A stretch of 31,646 nucleotides of DNA from JAGVSR01 sp964458265 (GTDB lineage: Bacteria > Pseudomonadota > Alphaproteobacteria > Rhizobiales > Hyphomicrobiaceae). A program made the position numbers and the translations under genes. The number at the start of each line of letters is the position of its first letter. The first letter of the stretch is position 1. The notes beneath the pieces were generated by a model. That model saw only the letters and a program-made list of their open reading frames with translations, ran no database searches and was not told where the DNA came from. This document shows positions 14,808 through 24,400 of the stretch, piece by piece. The stretch covers positions 1 through 31,646 of the forward strand of contig CAYWIF010000034.1 of assembly GCA_964458265.1 (NCBI GenBank), written 5' to 3'.

Positions 14808-17329
14808 CGTCCTGGCCCTCCCCGGTCGCGATCCTTCGAGCGGTCACGATCCCGTTCATCTTCCTTGCGCACCTGCTTGCCCAGTTCGGCCATGCGAGCG
14901 CGGAGACGGTTCGCGGCGGTGTCGGTGCCGCGATCCTGCCCTGGCTCCTTGGCAGCCTCGCGCGCCGCGTCTGGCACGGCTGATGGCTCACGCCCCAGCG
15001 CCTTGTCGAGACGGCCTCGCAATTCTGCAATGCGGTCAGGGTCGGCGAACAGGCCGCGCGCCTTGGAAACCATATCGCGGGTCATTTCCCCAAACCGGAA
15101 CTCGCGCCGCTCGGCGAAATTACGAGCTGACACCTCAGGGAGCGGATAATCGCTCGCCATATCCTTGCTCCGCTCGCGCGACAGGGTGCGGACAAGTTTG
15201 CTCTGATCGGCAAAGTCGTCGCGGCCATAATGAAGCTGCACCCCGTCACGGTGACGCGTGAGGCCGACATAGGCCGAATGCCGGTCCATCCCCGGCGTCG
15301 CCAGTATATGCGCCTGATCGACCGTCACGCCCTGCGATTTGTGGAACGTCGCGGCATAGCCATGGTCGAAATGGGCATAGTCCTTGATGTCGAACGCCAC
15401 ACTGCGCCCGTCATCGGTGCGGACAGCCATCTGTCCGGGCATCACCTGCTCGACCGTGCCAAGCGTTCCGTTCTTGACCCCTAGCCCACGCTCGTTGCGC
15501 AGGAACATCATCCGGTCGCCACTGGCAAACTGGCGCGTCCCTCGTTCAGTTTTCACATCCACATCGCCGCCTAGCTCGCCCTGATCGCGCAGCTTGTCGC
15601 GGGCTGCCACATTGAGGTCACGCACCTCGGCATTGGTATGGGTAAGGATGATCCGGCTTTTCCCCGGATCGTTAATGCGGGATTGGCTCCACCTTGCCAC
15701 AAGTTCCGTCCGAGCATCGTCGCGCGTCTCGGCGCTGTGAACCTTGCCATGCTCACCATAGGCATTGATCGCCTCGCCCGTGCGCCCGGTCGCCAGCGCA
15801 CGGGTTGCGCCGCGCTGCCAGTCATCGCGCTGCCGCCTGATCTCGGTGATCTCGACCGCGCCGTGGCTTTCTGCAAGCGACCGGAATGCCGCCCCGGCCT
15901 CGATAGCTTGCAACTGCTCGGGATCGCCGACAAGCACCACCTTCGCGCCCGCGTCGCGCGCTGCCGACAGCACCCGCTCCATCTGGCGAGTTCCGGTCAG
16001 CCCCGCCTCGTCGATGACCAGCACGTCGCGGTTCCCAAGCAACTCGCGTCCCTGCTTCCACTGGTATTCCAAACTGGCGATAGTCCGCGAGCTGATCCCC
16101 GAACCGGCTTCCAGATTCTCGGCGGCGATGCCCGAGAGCGATGCGCCGCGCACAGTATAGCCCTCACGCTCCCAGGCATCGCGCGCAACCCCCAGCATGG
16201 CCGACTTGCCGCTCCCGGCATAACCAACGACCGAGGCAAGATCGCGCTGGCCGGTGACATGATCGAAGGCGTTGCGCTGTTCACCGGACAGGATCAGCCC
16301 GCGCGTCGCTGCACCGTCAAGCGCAGCATCGCGGTGCCGGTCGGCAACACCGTGACGCTCGCTGGTCGCCAGCATCGATGCGGATAGGCCAAGCCGTTCC
16401 TCAACGGCAATCATATCACGGCTGGTAAACCGATCCTGATCCTTCCCGTCCTTGCCCAATGCGACAAGCTCGGGCGAACTGCGCACCGAGGCCATGACGG
16501 AATCGAACTGATCCTTGCCGTCGCTGTGCCGGAACGCGAACTGGGCAAGATCGCGCATGGTGAAGGTCGCTTGGCTGTGGGTGATGGCGTTCAACGCAAT
16601 CGCAGGGTCGGCAATGATCCTGTCGCCATTCTCGCGCGCGATCCGCATGTGATCTTCGGCGCGTTCGGCATCCTCGCCGTTCATCTCGCGCCGCGATCCA
16701 GCCGCCCCGATCTTGTGCTGCGGTTCGAGCGGGATGCCTTGGGCTTCCAGTGTCCGGTGATCGACCCGCGCCTCAAGGCCAAGCTCGGCCATACGGGTGT
16801 TCACATGATCGGCCCAGTTCACCCGCCATTCCTGCAATAGTTCCTTGCTGTTCCAGTCGCGCTCCTTCTGGCCAAAGCCCTCCGGGCCGACCTCCCGCAT
16901 TGACAGCATGACATGAGCGTGGGGCTTGGGACTGCCATCGGCAGCCTTGTCCCAATGAACATTGAGGTCGGCGATCATGCCGCGCGCAACGAACTGGCGG
17001 GCGACAAAATCGCGCGCCAGCGCGATGCCGTCGGCCTCATTCATCTCCCGTGGAATCGCAAACTCGACATCGCGGGCAAGCTGCGCGTCCTTCCTGACCT
17101 CGCCCGCCTCGACTGCATTCCACAGGGTCTCGCGGTCGGCGAAACGCGCGGGCGCACCTGTGGGCAACATGATCTCGGAATGCACGACACCGGCCTTGCT
17201 GGTGAAGTCATGGTCGCGGCCAAGCCGGTTATCGGTCAGCCGCTCGGCGGCACGGTAGGCAGCCGATGCCACCGCACTCGACCCATTGGCGCGGCTGACG
17301 ACTTTGGCGGAGAAATGGTAGATCGCCAT
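14804..17329 (-). CDS. traA: Ti-type conjugative relaxase-helicase TraA
   Basis: An 841-aa protein starting MAIYHFSAKVVSRANGSS, the canonical TraA N-terminus. The MobA/MobL-type relaxase domain occupies about 1-200, with a likely catalytic tyrosine at Y25 (SAAYRAAERL) and the metal-binding histidines at H125 and H137/H139 (KPHAHVML). A RecD-like helicase follows: Walker A GYAGSGKSAML (369-379), a Walker-B-like VLVIDEAGL segment, and a C-terminal GYAATFHKSQGVTVDQAHI motif. TraA nicks oriT and unwinds the transferred strand. Ti-plasmid TraA is about 1100 aa, so this is a short form. Two in-frame upstream starts are rejected because the family begins with MAIYHF. It diverges from the traC/traD/traG genes across the proposed oriT. 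Confidence 0.93.
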   Translation of the reverse strand: MAIYHFSAKVVSRANGSSAVASAAYRAAERLTDNRLGRDHDFTSKAGVVHSEIMLPTGAPARFADRETLWNAVEAGEVRKDAQLARDVEFAIPREMNEADGIALARDFVARQFVARGMIADLNVHWDKAADGSPKPHAHVMLSMREVGPEGFGQKERDWNSKELLQEWRVNWADHVNTRMAELGLEARVDHRTLEAQGIPLEPQHKIGAAGSRREMNGEDAERAEDHMRIARENGDRIIADPAIALNAITHSQATFTMRDLAQFAFRHSDGKDQFDSVMASVRSSPELVALGKDGKDQDRFTSRDMIAVEERLGLSASMLATSERHGVADRHRDAALDGAATRGLILSGEQRNAFDHVTGQRDLASVVGYAGSGKSAMLGVARDAWEREGYTVRGASLSGIAAENLEAGSGISSRTIASLEYQWKQGRELLGNRDVLVIDEAGLTGTRQMERVLSAARDAGAKVVLVGDPEQLQAIEAGAAFRSLAESHGAVEITEIRRQRDDWQRGATRALATGRTGEAINAYGEHGKVHSAETRDDARTELVARWSQSRINDPGKSRIILTHTNAEVRDLNVAARDKLRDQGELGGDVDVKTERGTRQFASGDRMMFLRNERGLGVKNGTLGTVEQVMPGQMAVRTDDGRSVAFDIKDYAHFDHGYAATFHKSQGVTVDQAHILATPGMDRHSAYVGLTRHRDGVQLHYGRDDFADQSKLVRTLSRERSKDMASDYPLPEVSARNFAERREFRFGEMTRDMVSKARGLFADPDRIAELRGRLDKALGREPSAVPDAAREAAKEPGQDRGTDTAANRLRARMAELGKQVRKEDERDRDRSKDRDRGGPGR

Positions 17330-17358
17330 GACGCTGCGTAGCCTCTCACTTTCAAGCG

Positions 17359-17386
17359 ACGTTGGCAACAACGTATAAGCGCGCAC
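17359..17386. other. oriT: Putative oriT: inverted repeat plus nic-like sequence
   Basis: ACGTTG-gcaa-CAACGT (17359-17374) is a perfect 6-bp inverted repeat followed directly by ATAAGCGCGCAC (17375-17386). The Ti-plasmid oriT has an inverted repeat followed by ATAATTGCGCCC, and RSF1010 has TAAGTGCGCCC at nic. The location between divergent traA and traC/D/G genes is the same as in Ti plasmids. The match is by inspection and the nick position is not determined. Confidence 0.7.
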
Positions 17387-17504
17387 TCAAAATTGCCTTC
17401 GCCATTTTTGGCGTGACTTGCTTCGCTTGTTTGAAGACTCAGTTGTCTGATACGCGATTCGCGCTTACGCTGCATGAATCGATGCAATTGAACGGAGGTG
17501 CGCC

Positions 17505-17786
17505 ATGCGCAAAGTCCGGGATTACGATGCGGAACTGAACGCGCTTCGCGACAAAGCGAAGGCGATCAAGGCGCGCAAGGTCGAGCAGCTTGGCGCGCTC
17601 GTCGTGGCGACCGGAGCCGATGCGCTCGATCTCGAAGTTCTCGCCGGGATGCTCCGACACGGGGTCACGGAAGCCCAGGTCAATGCGACAAAGGAGAGCT
17701 GGCGCACCGATGGTGCCACGTTTCTCAAAGGGCGCGGGCGCAAAGGTAGTGGCTCTGCTGGTGGCGACGGAACAGGCACTGGCTAG
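17505..17786 (+). CDS. TraC-like conjugal transfer accessory protein
   Basis: A 93-aa basic protein starting MRKVRDYDAELNALRDKAKAI, with a helical N-terminal half, the LGALVVATGADALDLEVLAG segment (about 28-47) and a Gly/Ser-rich tail. Sphingomonad proteins of this type are annotated TraC or TraD; it occupies the traC position of the Ti traCDG operon. Such proteins act as relaxosome accessory factors at oriT. CGGAGG 5-6 nt upstream of the ATG supports the start. It diverges from traA. Confidence 0.8.
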   Translation: MRKVRDYDAELNALRDKAKAIKARKVEQLGALVVATGADALDLEVLAGMLRHGVTEAQVNATKESWRTDGATFLKGRGRKGSGSAGGDGTGTG

Positions 17787-17850
17787 AAACACGGCGGCGC
17801 GGCGGCGGGCTGAAGCCGGACAGCGCCGCACCGATACAAGGGAGTGGGTG

Positions 17851-18090
17851 GTGGAACGACGCGAGCGGACAAGGCACCTGATCGAACTGGGCGGACTCGT
17901 CCAGAAGTCGGGTCTTGTCGAACTCGCGGGCGATGATCGCGCCACGCTCTACGGCGCTCTGCTTGATCTCGCTGGCCGTGCCGGGGATGACGATGGCGCG
18001 AAGGCGCTGGCGCTGTGGAAGCGGCGGGGCAAGCGGGCGTTCGATGCCGAAGCGGAAGCTGCAGCGAACCCCGCTGGCGGCGAGGATTGA
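17851..18090 (+). CDS. traD: TraD family conjugal transfer protein
   Basis: A 79-aa product (GTG start at 17851) carrying the TraD signature RTRHLIELGGLVQKSGLVEL, then a DDRATLYGALLDLA helix and a charged tail. Ti TraD is about 71 aa, and AAGGGAG lies 6 nt upstream of this GTG, so I prefer this start. In-frame GTG codons at 17749, 17761 and 17848 would give longer forms, the first two overlapping the upstream gene. The gene is missed by ATG-only reading. It lies between the traC-like gene and traG, with a 3-bp gap to traG, and is expected to assist relaxosome assembly. Confidence 0.75.
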   Translation: MERRERTRHLIELGGLVQKSGLVELAGDDRATLYGALLDLAGRAGDDDGAKALALWKRRGKRAFDAEAEAAANPAGGED

Positions 18091-18093
18091 TCG

Positions 18094-19611
18094 GTGAAGG
18101 ATCGGCTCCTCGGCTGCGCGTTGCTGATCTTCGCCGGGGTGCTGCTCATTGCGTGGTGGCTGCCAAAGACACACACCGCATTCTGGCTGATCCTGATTGG
18201 CGGCATCGCCGCATGGATCGGGGCCATCTATCTCAAGGTGCGGTTCGCCCGCCCAGAAACCACGCTTGGCTCGGCGCAGTTCGGATCCCGCACCGATGTG
18301 AACAAGCTGGCGAAGAACGCAGGCGATCTGCTGATCGGGCGCGATACCTTTGGCCGGTTGCTCCGTTATGACGGCCCTGCCCATCTCCTGACCATTGCCC
18401 CGACCCGCTCGGGCAAAGGCGTCGGCACGATCATCCCCAATCTGCTGACCGCCAATCGCTCGGTAGTCTGCATCGACCCCAAGGGTGAGAATGCCCGCGT
18501 GACGATTCGCCAGCGCGAGGCGTTCGGGCCGGTCTATTGCCTCGATCCGTTCGGCATCTCGGGACGGCCAACTTCGCGATACAATCCGCTCGACCGGCTC
18601 GATGCGGACAGTCTCGATCTCGCCGAAGATGCAATGACGCTCGCCGATGCGCTGGTGTTCGACGAAGTTGAGGCCGAAGCGCACTGGAACGAGGAAGCCA
18701 AAGCCCTGATCTCGGGAATCATCCTCTATGTTGTCTGCCATGACGATGCCGCGCACCGCAACCTGTCCAGCGTTCGCGACTACCTGACGCTTGCCCCTGA
18801 CGAATTCACGGCACTGCTGACGGTGATGCAGGCGAGCGAAGCAGCGGGCGGATTGATCGCGCGCGCCGCCAATCGCTATCTGAGCAAATCGCACCGCGAA
18901 GCAGCAGGCGTGCTGTCGGGCGCGCAGCGGCACACCCATTTTCTCGACAGCCCGCGCTTAGCCCAAGTCGTGGGCGGTTCCGATTTCGCCTTTGCCGATC
19001 TCAAGGACAGCGTGGCGACGGTGTTCTTGATCCTGCCGCCCGACCGGCTCGACACCTATTCACGCTGGCTGCGCCTGCTGGTGGCGCAAGCCATCGGCGA
19101 AATGGCGCGGTCGTCGGCCAAGCCGCCGCGCCCGGTGCTGTTCCTGCTCGACGAATTTGCCGCGCTCGGGCGGCTGCAACCAATAGAGCGAGCAATGGGC
19201 CTGATGGCCGGATATGGGCTGCAACTCTGGCCGATCTTGCAGGACATCCACCAGCTCCGCAGCCTCTACGGAACCAGCGCAGGGACGTTCCTGTCCAACG
19301 CCGGAGTCCTGCAAGCCTTCGGGGTCAATGATTACGACACCGCCGACATGCTGTCGAAAACGATGGGCCGCGAAACCATCGCCTATGAGACGGACGGGCA
19401 GAGCGAGAAGGACGTGATGCTGCAAGACAAAGGGCGCACGATCAGCACGACGCAACACCTCGCGGCCCGGAACCTGATGGACCCCAATGAAATCATGAAA
19501 CTCGCCCCCGACACGCTGCTGCTGATGCGGGTTGGCGAGAACCCGCTGATCGTCAGGAAACTGCGCTACTTTGCCGACAAGGAGTTTGCAGGGATGTTTG
19601 ATTCTGCGTAA
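18094..19611 (+). CDS. traG: Type IV coupling protein TraG (VirD4 family)
   Basis: A 505-aa protein with two N-terminal membrane segments (about 5-22 and 29-47) and a cytoplasmic ATPase domain. Walker A is APTRSGKGVG (102-111) and Walker B is VLFLLDE (348-354), followed by FAALGRLQPIERAMGLMAGYG. The coupling protein links the relaxosome to the type IV secretion channel. It is shorter than Ti TraG (over 600 aa), mostly at the C-terminus. The start is GTG at 18094, 3 bp after the TraD stop. It ends the plus-strand transfer operon; no mating-pair-formation genes follow in this window. Confidence 0.93.
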   Translation: MKDRLLGCALLIFAGVLLIAWWLPKTHTAFWLILIGGIAAWIGAIYLKVRFARPETTLGSAQFGSRTDVNKLAKNAGDLLIGRDTFGRLLRYDGPAHLLTIAPTRSGKGVGTIIPNLLTANRSVVCIDPKGENARVTIRQREAFGPVYCLDPFGISGRPTSRYNPLDRLDADSLDLAEDAMTLADALVFDEVEAEAHWNEEAKALISGIILYVVCHDDAAHRNLSSVRDYLTLAPDEFTALLTVMQASEAAGGLIARAANRYLSKSHREAAGVLSGAQRHTHFLDSPRLAQVVGGSDFAFADLKDSVATVFLILPPDRLDTYSRWLRLLVAQAIGEMARSSAKPPRPVLFLLDEFAALGRLQPIERAMGLMAGYGLQLWPILQDIHQLRSLYGTSAGTFLSNAGVLQAFGVNDYDTADMLSKTMGRETIAYETDGQSEKDVMLQDKGRTISTTQHLAARNLMDPNEIMKLAPDTLLLMRVGENPLIVRKLRYFADKEFAGMFDSA

Positions 19612-19830
19612 AGTAGTCTGCCCGCTTGCCCTTCATTCCAGACTTTCAGATTCCAATTTGACATACTCAGAACCGGCTATTCCGCTCGGCTTGACGGACT
19701 GGCTCCTAAGCTAAGCGCGGAACCGACCAATTCAAATCTCCCTGCGCTTAGAAAGTGTGATCGCGTCGTCGAGGTGGGCACCGAAACGGAGGGGAATGTC
19801 GCCGACAATGGCTTAAACTAAAGCCAGAAA
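19612..19830. other. Convergent intergenic boundary between transfer module and metabolic cargo
   Basis: About 220 bp between the convergent traG and cupin genes. GC content drops here relative to the transfer genes. There is no strong terminator hairpin and no insertion-sequence end that I can recognise. It is the probable left junction of the carboxylate cargo. Confidence 0.4.
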
Positions 19831-20250
19831 TCATCCGTCGTCAATTTCGTCGTCGATGCGGCGCGTCTCTCCAGTTGCGACGATGGTTCTGTCAGCATCA
19901 ACCGAACCGTAGACCCACAAGATGCGCAATCTGTCAGTCAACGACCGATTGCGAAAACAATGTGCAATTCCGGCCGGAATGAAGGTGGAATCGCCCGCAT
20001 CCACCGCATCTTCGAAATCGCCAATAGTTACAGCCGCTTCACCTTCGAGAACCGTCACGCACTCATCGCAATTGTGGAAGTGGAGCGGCACTGCGCAGCC
20101 GGGATCGAACTCGGTTATCCCGGTGAGAAAGCTGGTGGCTCCGATGGATTTGCGGACCAAAGGATAGCTACGGACGCCGCCGCCGCGTTCTTTTGGGGCG
20201 ATTTGCGAAAGCCGCAACAGCGCTGGCGCGGGCTGTTTTTTGTCGTTCAT
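19831..20250 (-). CDS. Cupin-domain protein coupled to the dehydrogenase
   Basis: A 139-aa single-domain cupin. The metal-binding motif 1 is visible as PLHFHNCDECVTVLEGEA (HxH, E, then G; about residues 55-72), followed by DAGDSTFIPAGIAHCFRN (about 84-101) as motif 2 with its histidine. The ATG overlaps the dehydrogenase stop as ATGA (20247-20250), so the two are translationally coupled. It may be a small-molecule isomerase or dioxygenase, or a ligand-sensing cupin acting in the same carboxylate pathway; the substrate cannot be read from sequence. It is the last gene of the seven-gene minus-strand cargo. Confidence 0.85.
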   Translation of the reverse strand: MNDKKQPAPALLRLSQIAPKERGGGVRSYPLVRKSIGATSFLTGITEFDPGCAVPLHFHNCDECVTVLEGEAAVTIGDFEDAVDAGDSTFIPAGIAHCFRNRSLTDRLRILWVYGSVDADRTIVATGETRRIDDEIDDG

Positions 20251-21341
20251 GTCGATGACCGCATCTGTCGACCAGCGCCAAGCTCACGGACCGCGTCGCA
20301 AACCGCGCGGGCGAATGCATCTGTGCTTTGCGTCCCTCCCAGATCGCGGGTGCGCTGCGCTGGATCGTCGAGAACCTGATCAATTGCAGATTCGATTAGT
20401 CTGGCGGCATCAACAAGTCTGGCCTTTCCATCACGCTGACCTCTCCAATCGAGCAGCATGGCGGCCGACACGATCAGCGATGTAGGATTTGCAATGTTCA
20501 AGCCCTGGATGTCTGGTGCAGAACCGTGCTGGGCCTGTGCGACGCAAATCGCATCGCCGGCATTGATCGAACCGCCCAGTCCCAGGCTGCCACTCAGCTC
20601 GGATGCCTCATCGGAGAGAATGTCGCCGAACATGTTAGTGGTGACAATGACATCAAACCGCTCGGGAGTGCGGATCAGCAGCGCTGCGGCTGCATCGACG
20701 ATCAGCTCTTCCATCTCCACTTCCGGATAGTCCGCCGCAACCTCACGCACGACACGCAGGAAAAGCCCGTCCGACAGCTTGAGGACATTGGCCTTGTGAA
20801 CGGCGGTAACCTTGTTGCGCCGTCCCTGCGCAAGCTGAAAGGCGGCATGGGCAACTCGGCGGCAGGCGTTCGCGCTGATTTTGCGCACCGACATTGCAGT
20901 TTCGGGGTCGGGCATGAATTCCGGAATCCCGGCAAACATGTTGCGGTCGGAATAAAAGCCCTCGGTGCATTCGCGAACAATGATCAAATCCATCGGCTTG
21001 CGAAGCACGCTGAGATGGGGTCGGGACCGGCAGGGACGGATGTTTGCACCCAACTCGAACTTTGTCCGGAGCTCTCCTGAAGGATTGATTCCACCCTGCT
21101 CGCGCGGAGGGTAGGCATATGTCGAAACAGGGCCGAGGATGACACCATCGACGTGTGGAATACGGGCCAGCACTGCATCCGGGCAGGTGGATCCGGTTTG
21201 GTCAAGCGCCGCAAAACCGACTTGCATTTCTTCGAATTGCAGGGCCAGGTCCAGCGCTTGATCAGCTGCACGCAGGACCTTTAGTGTGGCCTCGGTGATC
21301 TCCGGGCCGATCCCGTCGCCGGGAAGAACAAGAATTTTCAT
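20247..21341 (-). CDS. Isocitrate/isopropylmalate dehydrogenase family enzyme
   Basis: A 364-aa NAD(P)-dependent beta-decarboxylating dehydrogenase. The start MKILVLPGDGIGPEIT is typical. Visible residues include the substrate arginines R92 (GELRTKF), R102 (ANIRP) and R123 (IIVREC), catalytic Y130 (ECTEGFYSDRN) and K183 (HKANVLK), the metal-binding aspartates of NMFGDILSDEASEL (235-248) and the cofactor loop HGSAPDIQG (272-280). The end RDLGGTQSTDAF resembles NAD-type isocitrate dehydrogenases more than LeuB. The substrate loop (GGINPSGELRTKF) does not match leucine-pathway LeuB well, so the substrate may be isocitrate, tartrate or another 2-hydroxy-tricarboxylate. Frame extension to 21431 lacks family support. 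Next to citrate-type transport genes, it probably oxidises the imported acid or its product. Confidence 0.87.
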   Translation of the reverse strand: MKILVLPGDGIGPEITEATLKVLRAADQALDLALQFEEMQVGFAALDQTGSTCPDAVLARIPHVDGVILGPVSTYAYPPREQGGINPSGELRTKFELGANIRPCRSRPHLSVLRKPMDLIIVRECTEGFYSDRNMFAGIPEFMPDPETAMSVRKISANACRRVAHAAFQLAQGRRNKVTAVHKANVLKLSDGLFLRVVREVAADYPEVEMEELIVDAAAALLIRTPERFDVIVTTNMFGDILSDEASELSGSLGLGGSINAGDAICVAQAQHGSAPDIQGLNIANPTSLIVSAAMLLDWRGQRDGKARLVDAARLIESAIDQVLDDPAQRTRDLGGTQSTDAFARAVCDAVRELGAGRQMRSST

Positions 21342-21394
21342 CCACGGACATCCATATTGGCGCGACTGTTGCTCAGATCGAACCTCCGTACGAA

Positions 21395-21421
21395 GGGGCG
21401 GAACCTGGTCGATTCCGCCCC
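21395..21421 (-). terminator. Hairpin between the TonB receptor and dehydrogenase genes
   Basis: A 9-bp perfect stem (21395-21403 with 21413-21421) around a 9-nt loop, downstream of the receptor gene on the minus strand. There is no T-tract. It may act as a partial terminator or as a processing site lowering downstream expression. Confidence 0.5.
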
Positions 21422-21475
21422 CCGCCCCCATTCACTCGATTCGACCCGATACAAATAGCTCAGTCAGTCCACATC

Positions 21476-24400
21476 TCAGAACTTCGCCTTGATCGATGCA
21501 AAGAAAGTCCGACCGATAACGTCGTAAGTCGCCGCATCGGTCGTCAGCGGTGCTGCGCTGATAAACGGCGGCGTCTTGTCGGTCAGGTTCGATACGCCAA
21601 AACCAAGCGTGAATCGCTCCGCAATCGTGAACTGCGCGTTCAAATCGAGATAGTTATAGGCACCAATGCTCGGTGTCGTGGATGCTGGATTTGAGAGCAG
21701 GTCCGAGTGAATCTGGCGCGAAATATGGCGCCAGGTGAATGTCCCGCTGAACGGTCCATTCTCATATGTCAGGCTGGTATTTGTTTTCCATCTTGGATGG
21801 GAAATACCACCCCCGACACCGCCAAATCCCGCTGTTCCGGCGTAGTTGAAGGTCGGCGAACCGAGCAAACCGGCAACCTTGTACTGGCGAAGGTAGGATG
21901 TCGTGTTGTTTATCGTCAAAGACCCCGCATCCGCCGATAGCCCGAACGCTTCCATCGCGATCCGCCAGTTGATCTGGGCATCGATTCCGCTGACCGTGAA
22001 GGTCGCGAAGTTGAACAGACCCTGCCGACCCAGCGATATTTCACCCGTGGTCGTGTTCCGCGTAATGCGGTCGCAGAACGGATTGTTCAGCGAATAGCTC
22101 GGATTGCTCACCCCATCGGAGTTGAAACAGCGCGGCAGAATGTCGGTCAATTGCAGCGTCCCGATCGCATCCTTGAGCTGGATGTTGTAATAATCGACCG
22201 AGATCTGCAGCCTGTCGAACCAAGGGCTGCTGATCCGAGGAGTCAACACTGCCCCGAAGGAATAGGTGGTGGCCTTTTCCGGCGTCAGGTTGGGGTTGCT
22301 GCCATCCTGACCGGCGACCGTGGGGCTGCCCAGCGTATAGGTCGGGTAAAGTGCGGACGGAACACCCTGGGCAATGCACAGGGCCTGGACTTGACTGGCT
22401 GCCGATCCGGTACGGAACCCACTGCCAACTGCGCAGGGATCGCCGGCGGTCGGGCCAACGCCGATTGGCAACTGCGACACGGAAGTCGGTCCGAACAGGT
22501 TGCCAAGGCTCGGTGCCCGGATTGCAACCGAATAGCTGCCACGCAACAGCAACGGTTCGGCGGGGCGCCAGATCAGATCGGCTTTGTAAGTATGCTGGCC
22601 ACCGAACAGGCTGTAGTCCGAATAGCGATAGCCGAGATTGGCCGTCACTTCGTTCAGAAACGGCTTGTCCTTGAAAATCGGAACAAGCAACTCGGCGAAA
22701 ACCTCGCTGACCTTCTGCTCGCCAGAAGCGGCTCCGCTAAAACCAAATCCGATGGAATCGTTTAGCCGCAGGCCTGAATCGGGCAGATAATCGAACGATG
22801 TTCTCCGGTGGCCGACGCCAGCGGCAAATTTGAGATCGCCAGCCGGAAGCGCGAACAACGGACCCTGGATTGTCGCTTCAACCAGTTTCTGAGTCTGGTC
22901 GTTGGTGTTCTTGTGAGTGCGGGTCATGAATTCCCGGCAGCCTGGGCTCAACGCGTCGTTACCGAACGGATTGAACGCGAAGCCAATGCAATTGCCGGCC
23001 TGTCCGCGATAATTTGCCGTCCCGTTCAGCACCGCATTGGTTGCAGATATGCTGAGATCACCTTCAAGTGTGTTGAGATATTGAGACTTTCCGTAAGAGC
23101 CATGGATGTTCCAGTCGAGGCTGGTGCCGGGAATGGTGCCCTTCAATCCCAGCTGCGCTTGCCAGACATCGTAGTCGAACGACACGACCCTGGTGCCGAC
23201 CACGTCGAACAACTTGATCAGGGTGAGGTTTCCGGTCGTGGCTGGGCTCGACGCCAAAATCTGTTGCAGGGCCGCATTGCCGGTGACAAACGGACTGGTC
23301 CGGGGAACCTGCAACAGGGTCCCGCGAGACGATGTCGGGCCGTTCTGGCTCACCGCTTCGGAATGAAGGTAGCTGAACTGGCTGTAGAGCGAAATGTCGT
23401 CACTGAGGTCATAATCGACCTTTGCGAAAGCCGTGTAGCGCTTCAGCGGCACCTGAACGGCAAAATAGTTGCCCAGAGCGACCTGCACCTGTCGGCAGTT
23501 CGCGCTGATGTTGAGGCCGAGCACGCCATTGTTCAGACCACGGTAGTTCTGAACACAATTGGTGCCGGCAAGCGTGGTGAACACGGTTCCGTCGCCGTTG
23601 AGGCCAATCGCGCCGGGATAAGCACCAGATCCAGCAATCGGCGTTGTCCCCGGATAGGTGGCCAAGACTGCATTGACGGCTGCGATAGTCGGTGCCGGTC
23701 CGCCGAAGCCGCCGGCGGCGATATAGCCTTCCGGCGGACGGGCAAGCTGGCGGATATTGGCAAAGAAGGGGCGATCCGCCCCGTTTACGGTATTGCGGTT
23801 GGCAAATTCCAACGCCATTACGAACCGTCCGCGGTCGTCGGCAAAGCCGGAACCGAAGGCCCCGCTGATGCTGTAGGTCGCGCCATCGCCTTCATCGGTG
23901 ATGCTGCCCTTGGTCGATAGCTCGAACCCGTCAAGGCGGTTGCGCAGTCTGAAATTGACCACCCCGGCCACTGCGTCAGAGCCGTAGGTCGCTGACGCAC
24001 CACCAGTGATAACCTCGACCGATCCGATCAGTGCCGATGGGATCGTGTTGAGGTCAATCGCTCCGTCAGGCGAGGAAGACATGAGCCGCCGACCGTCGAG
24101 GAGCACCAGCGAGCGGTTGGGTCCCAGCCCGCGAAGATCGCTGAAAGACTGTCCGCCGGTAAAGCCGACATTTGCTTGGGAGTCTCCAACTTCAGCGGCA
24201 CCCTGAGCGCCGGAGAACTGCGGAAGCTGGCCGATCACGCGATCAAGCGAGGGAGATGCCGTGTTGGCCAAGGCGTCAGCGCCGACTGTTGAAATGGGGC
24301 TGGAAGAGGTGGCGTCGCGGCGCGAGATGAGCGATCCGGTGACGACGATTTCGCCTGCGAGCTCGCCATCCGAACCGGCGGCCTGTTCGGCTGACTCGGA

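Noticed and set aside
15638..16387. 249-aa plus-strand open frame opposite traA
   Set aside because: Antisense to the TraA helicase domain.
17725..18939. 404-aa minus-strand open frame opposite traD/traG
   Set aside because: Covers the traG Walker A region in antisense; histidine/arginine-rich shadow composition without family features.
22808..23920. 370-aa plus-strand open frame opposite the TonB receptor
   Set aside because: Entirely antisense to the receptor plug and barrel; no motif.
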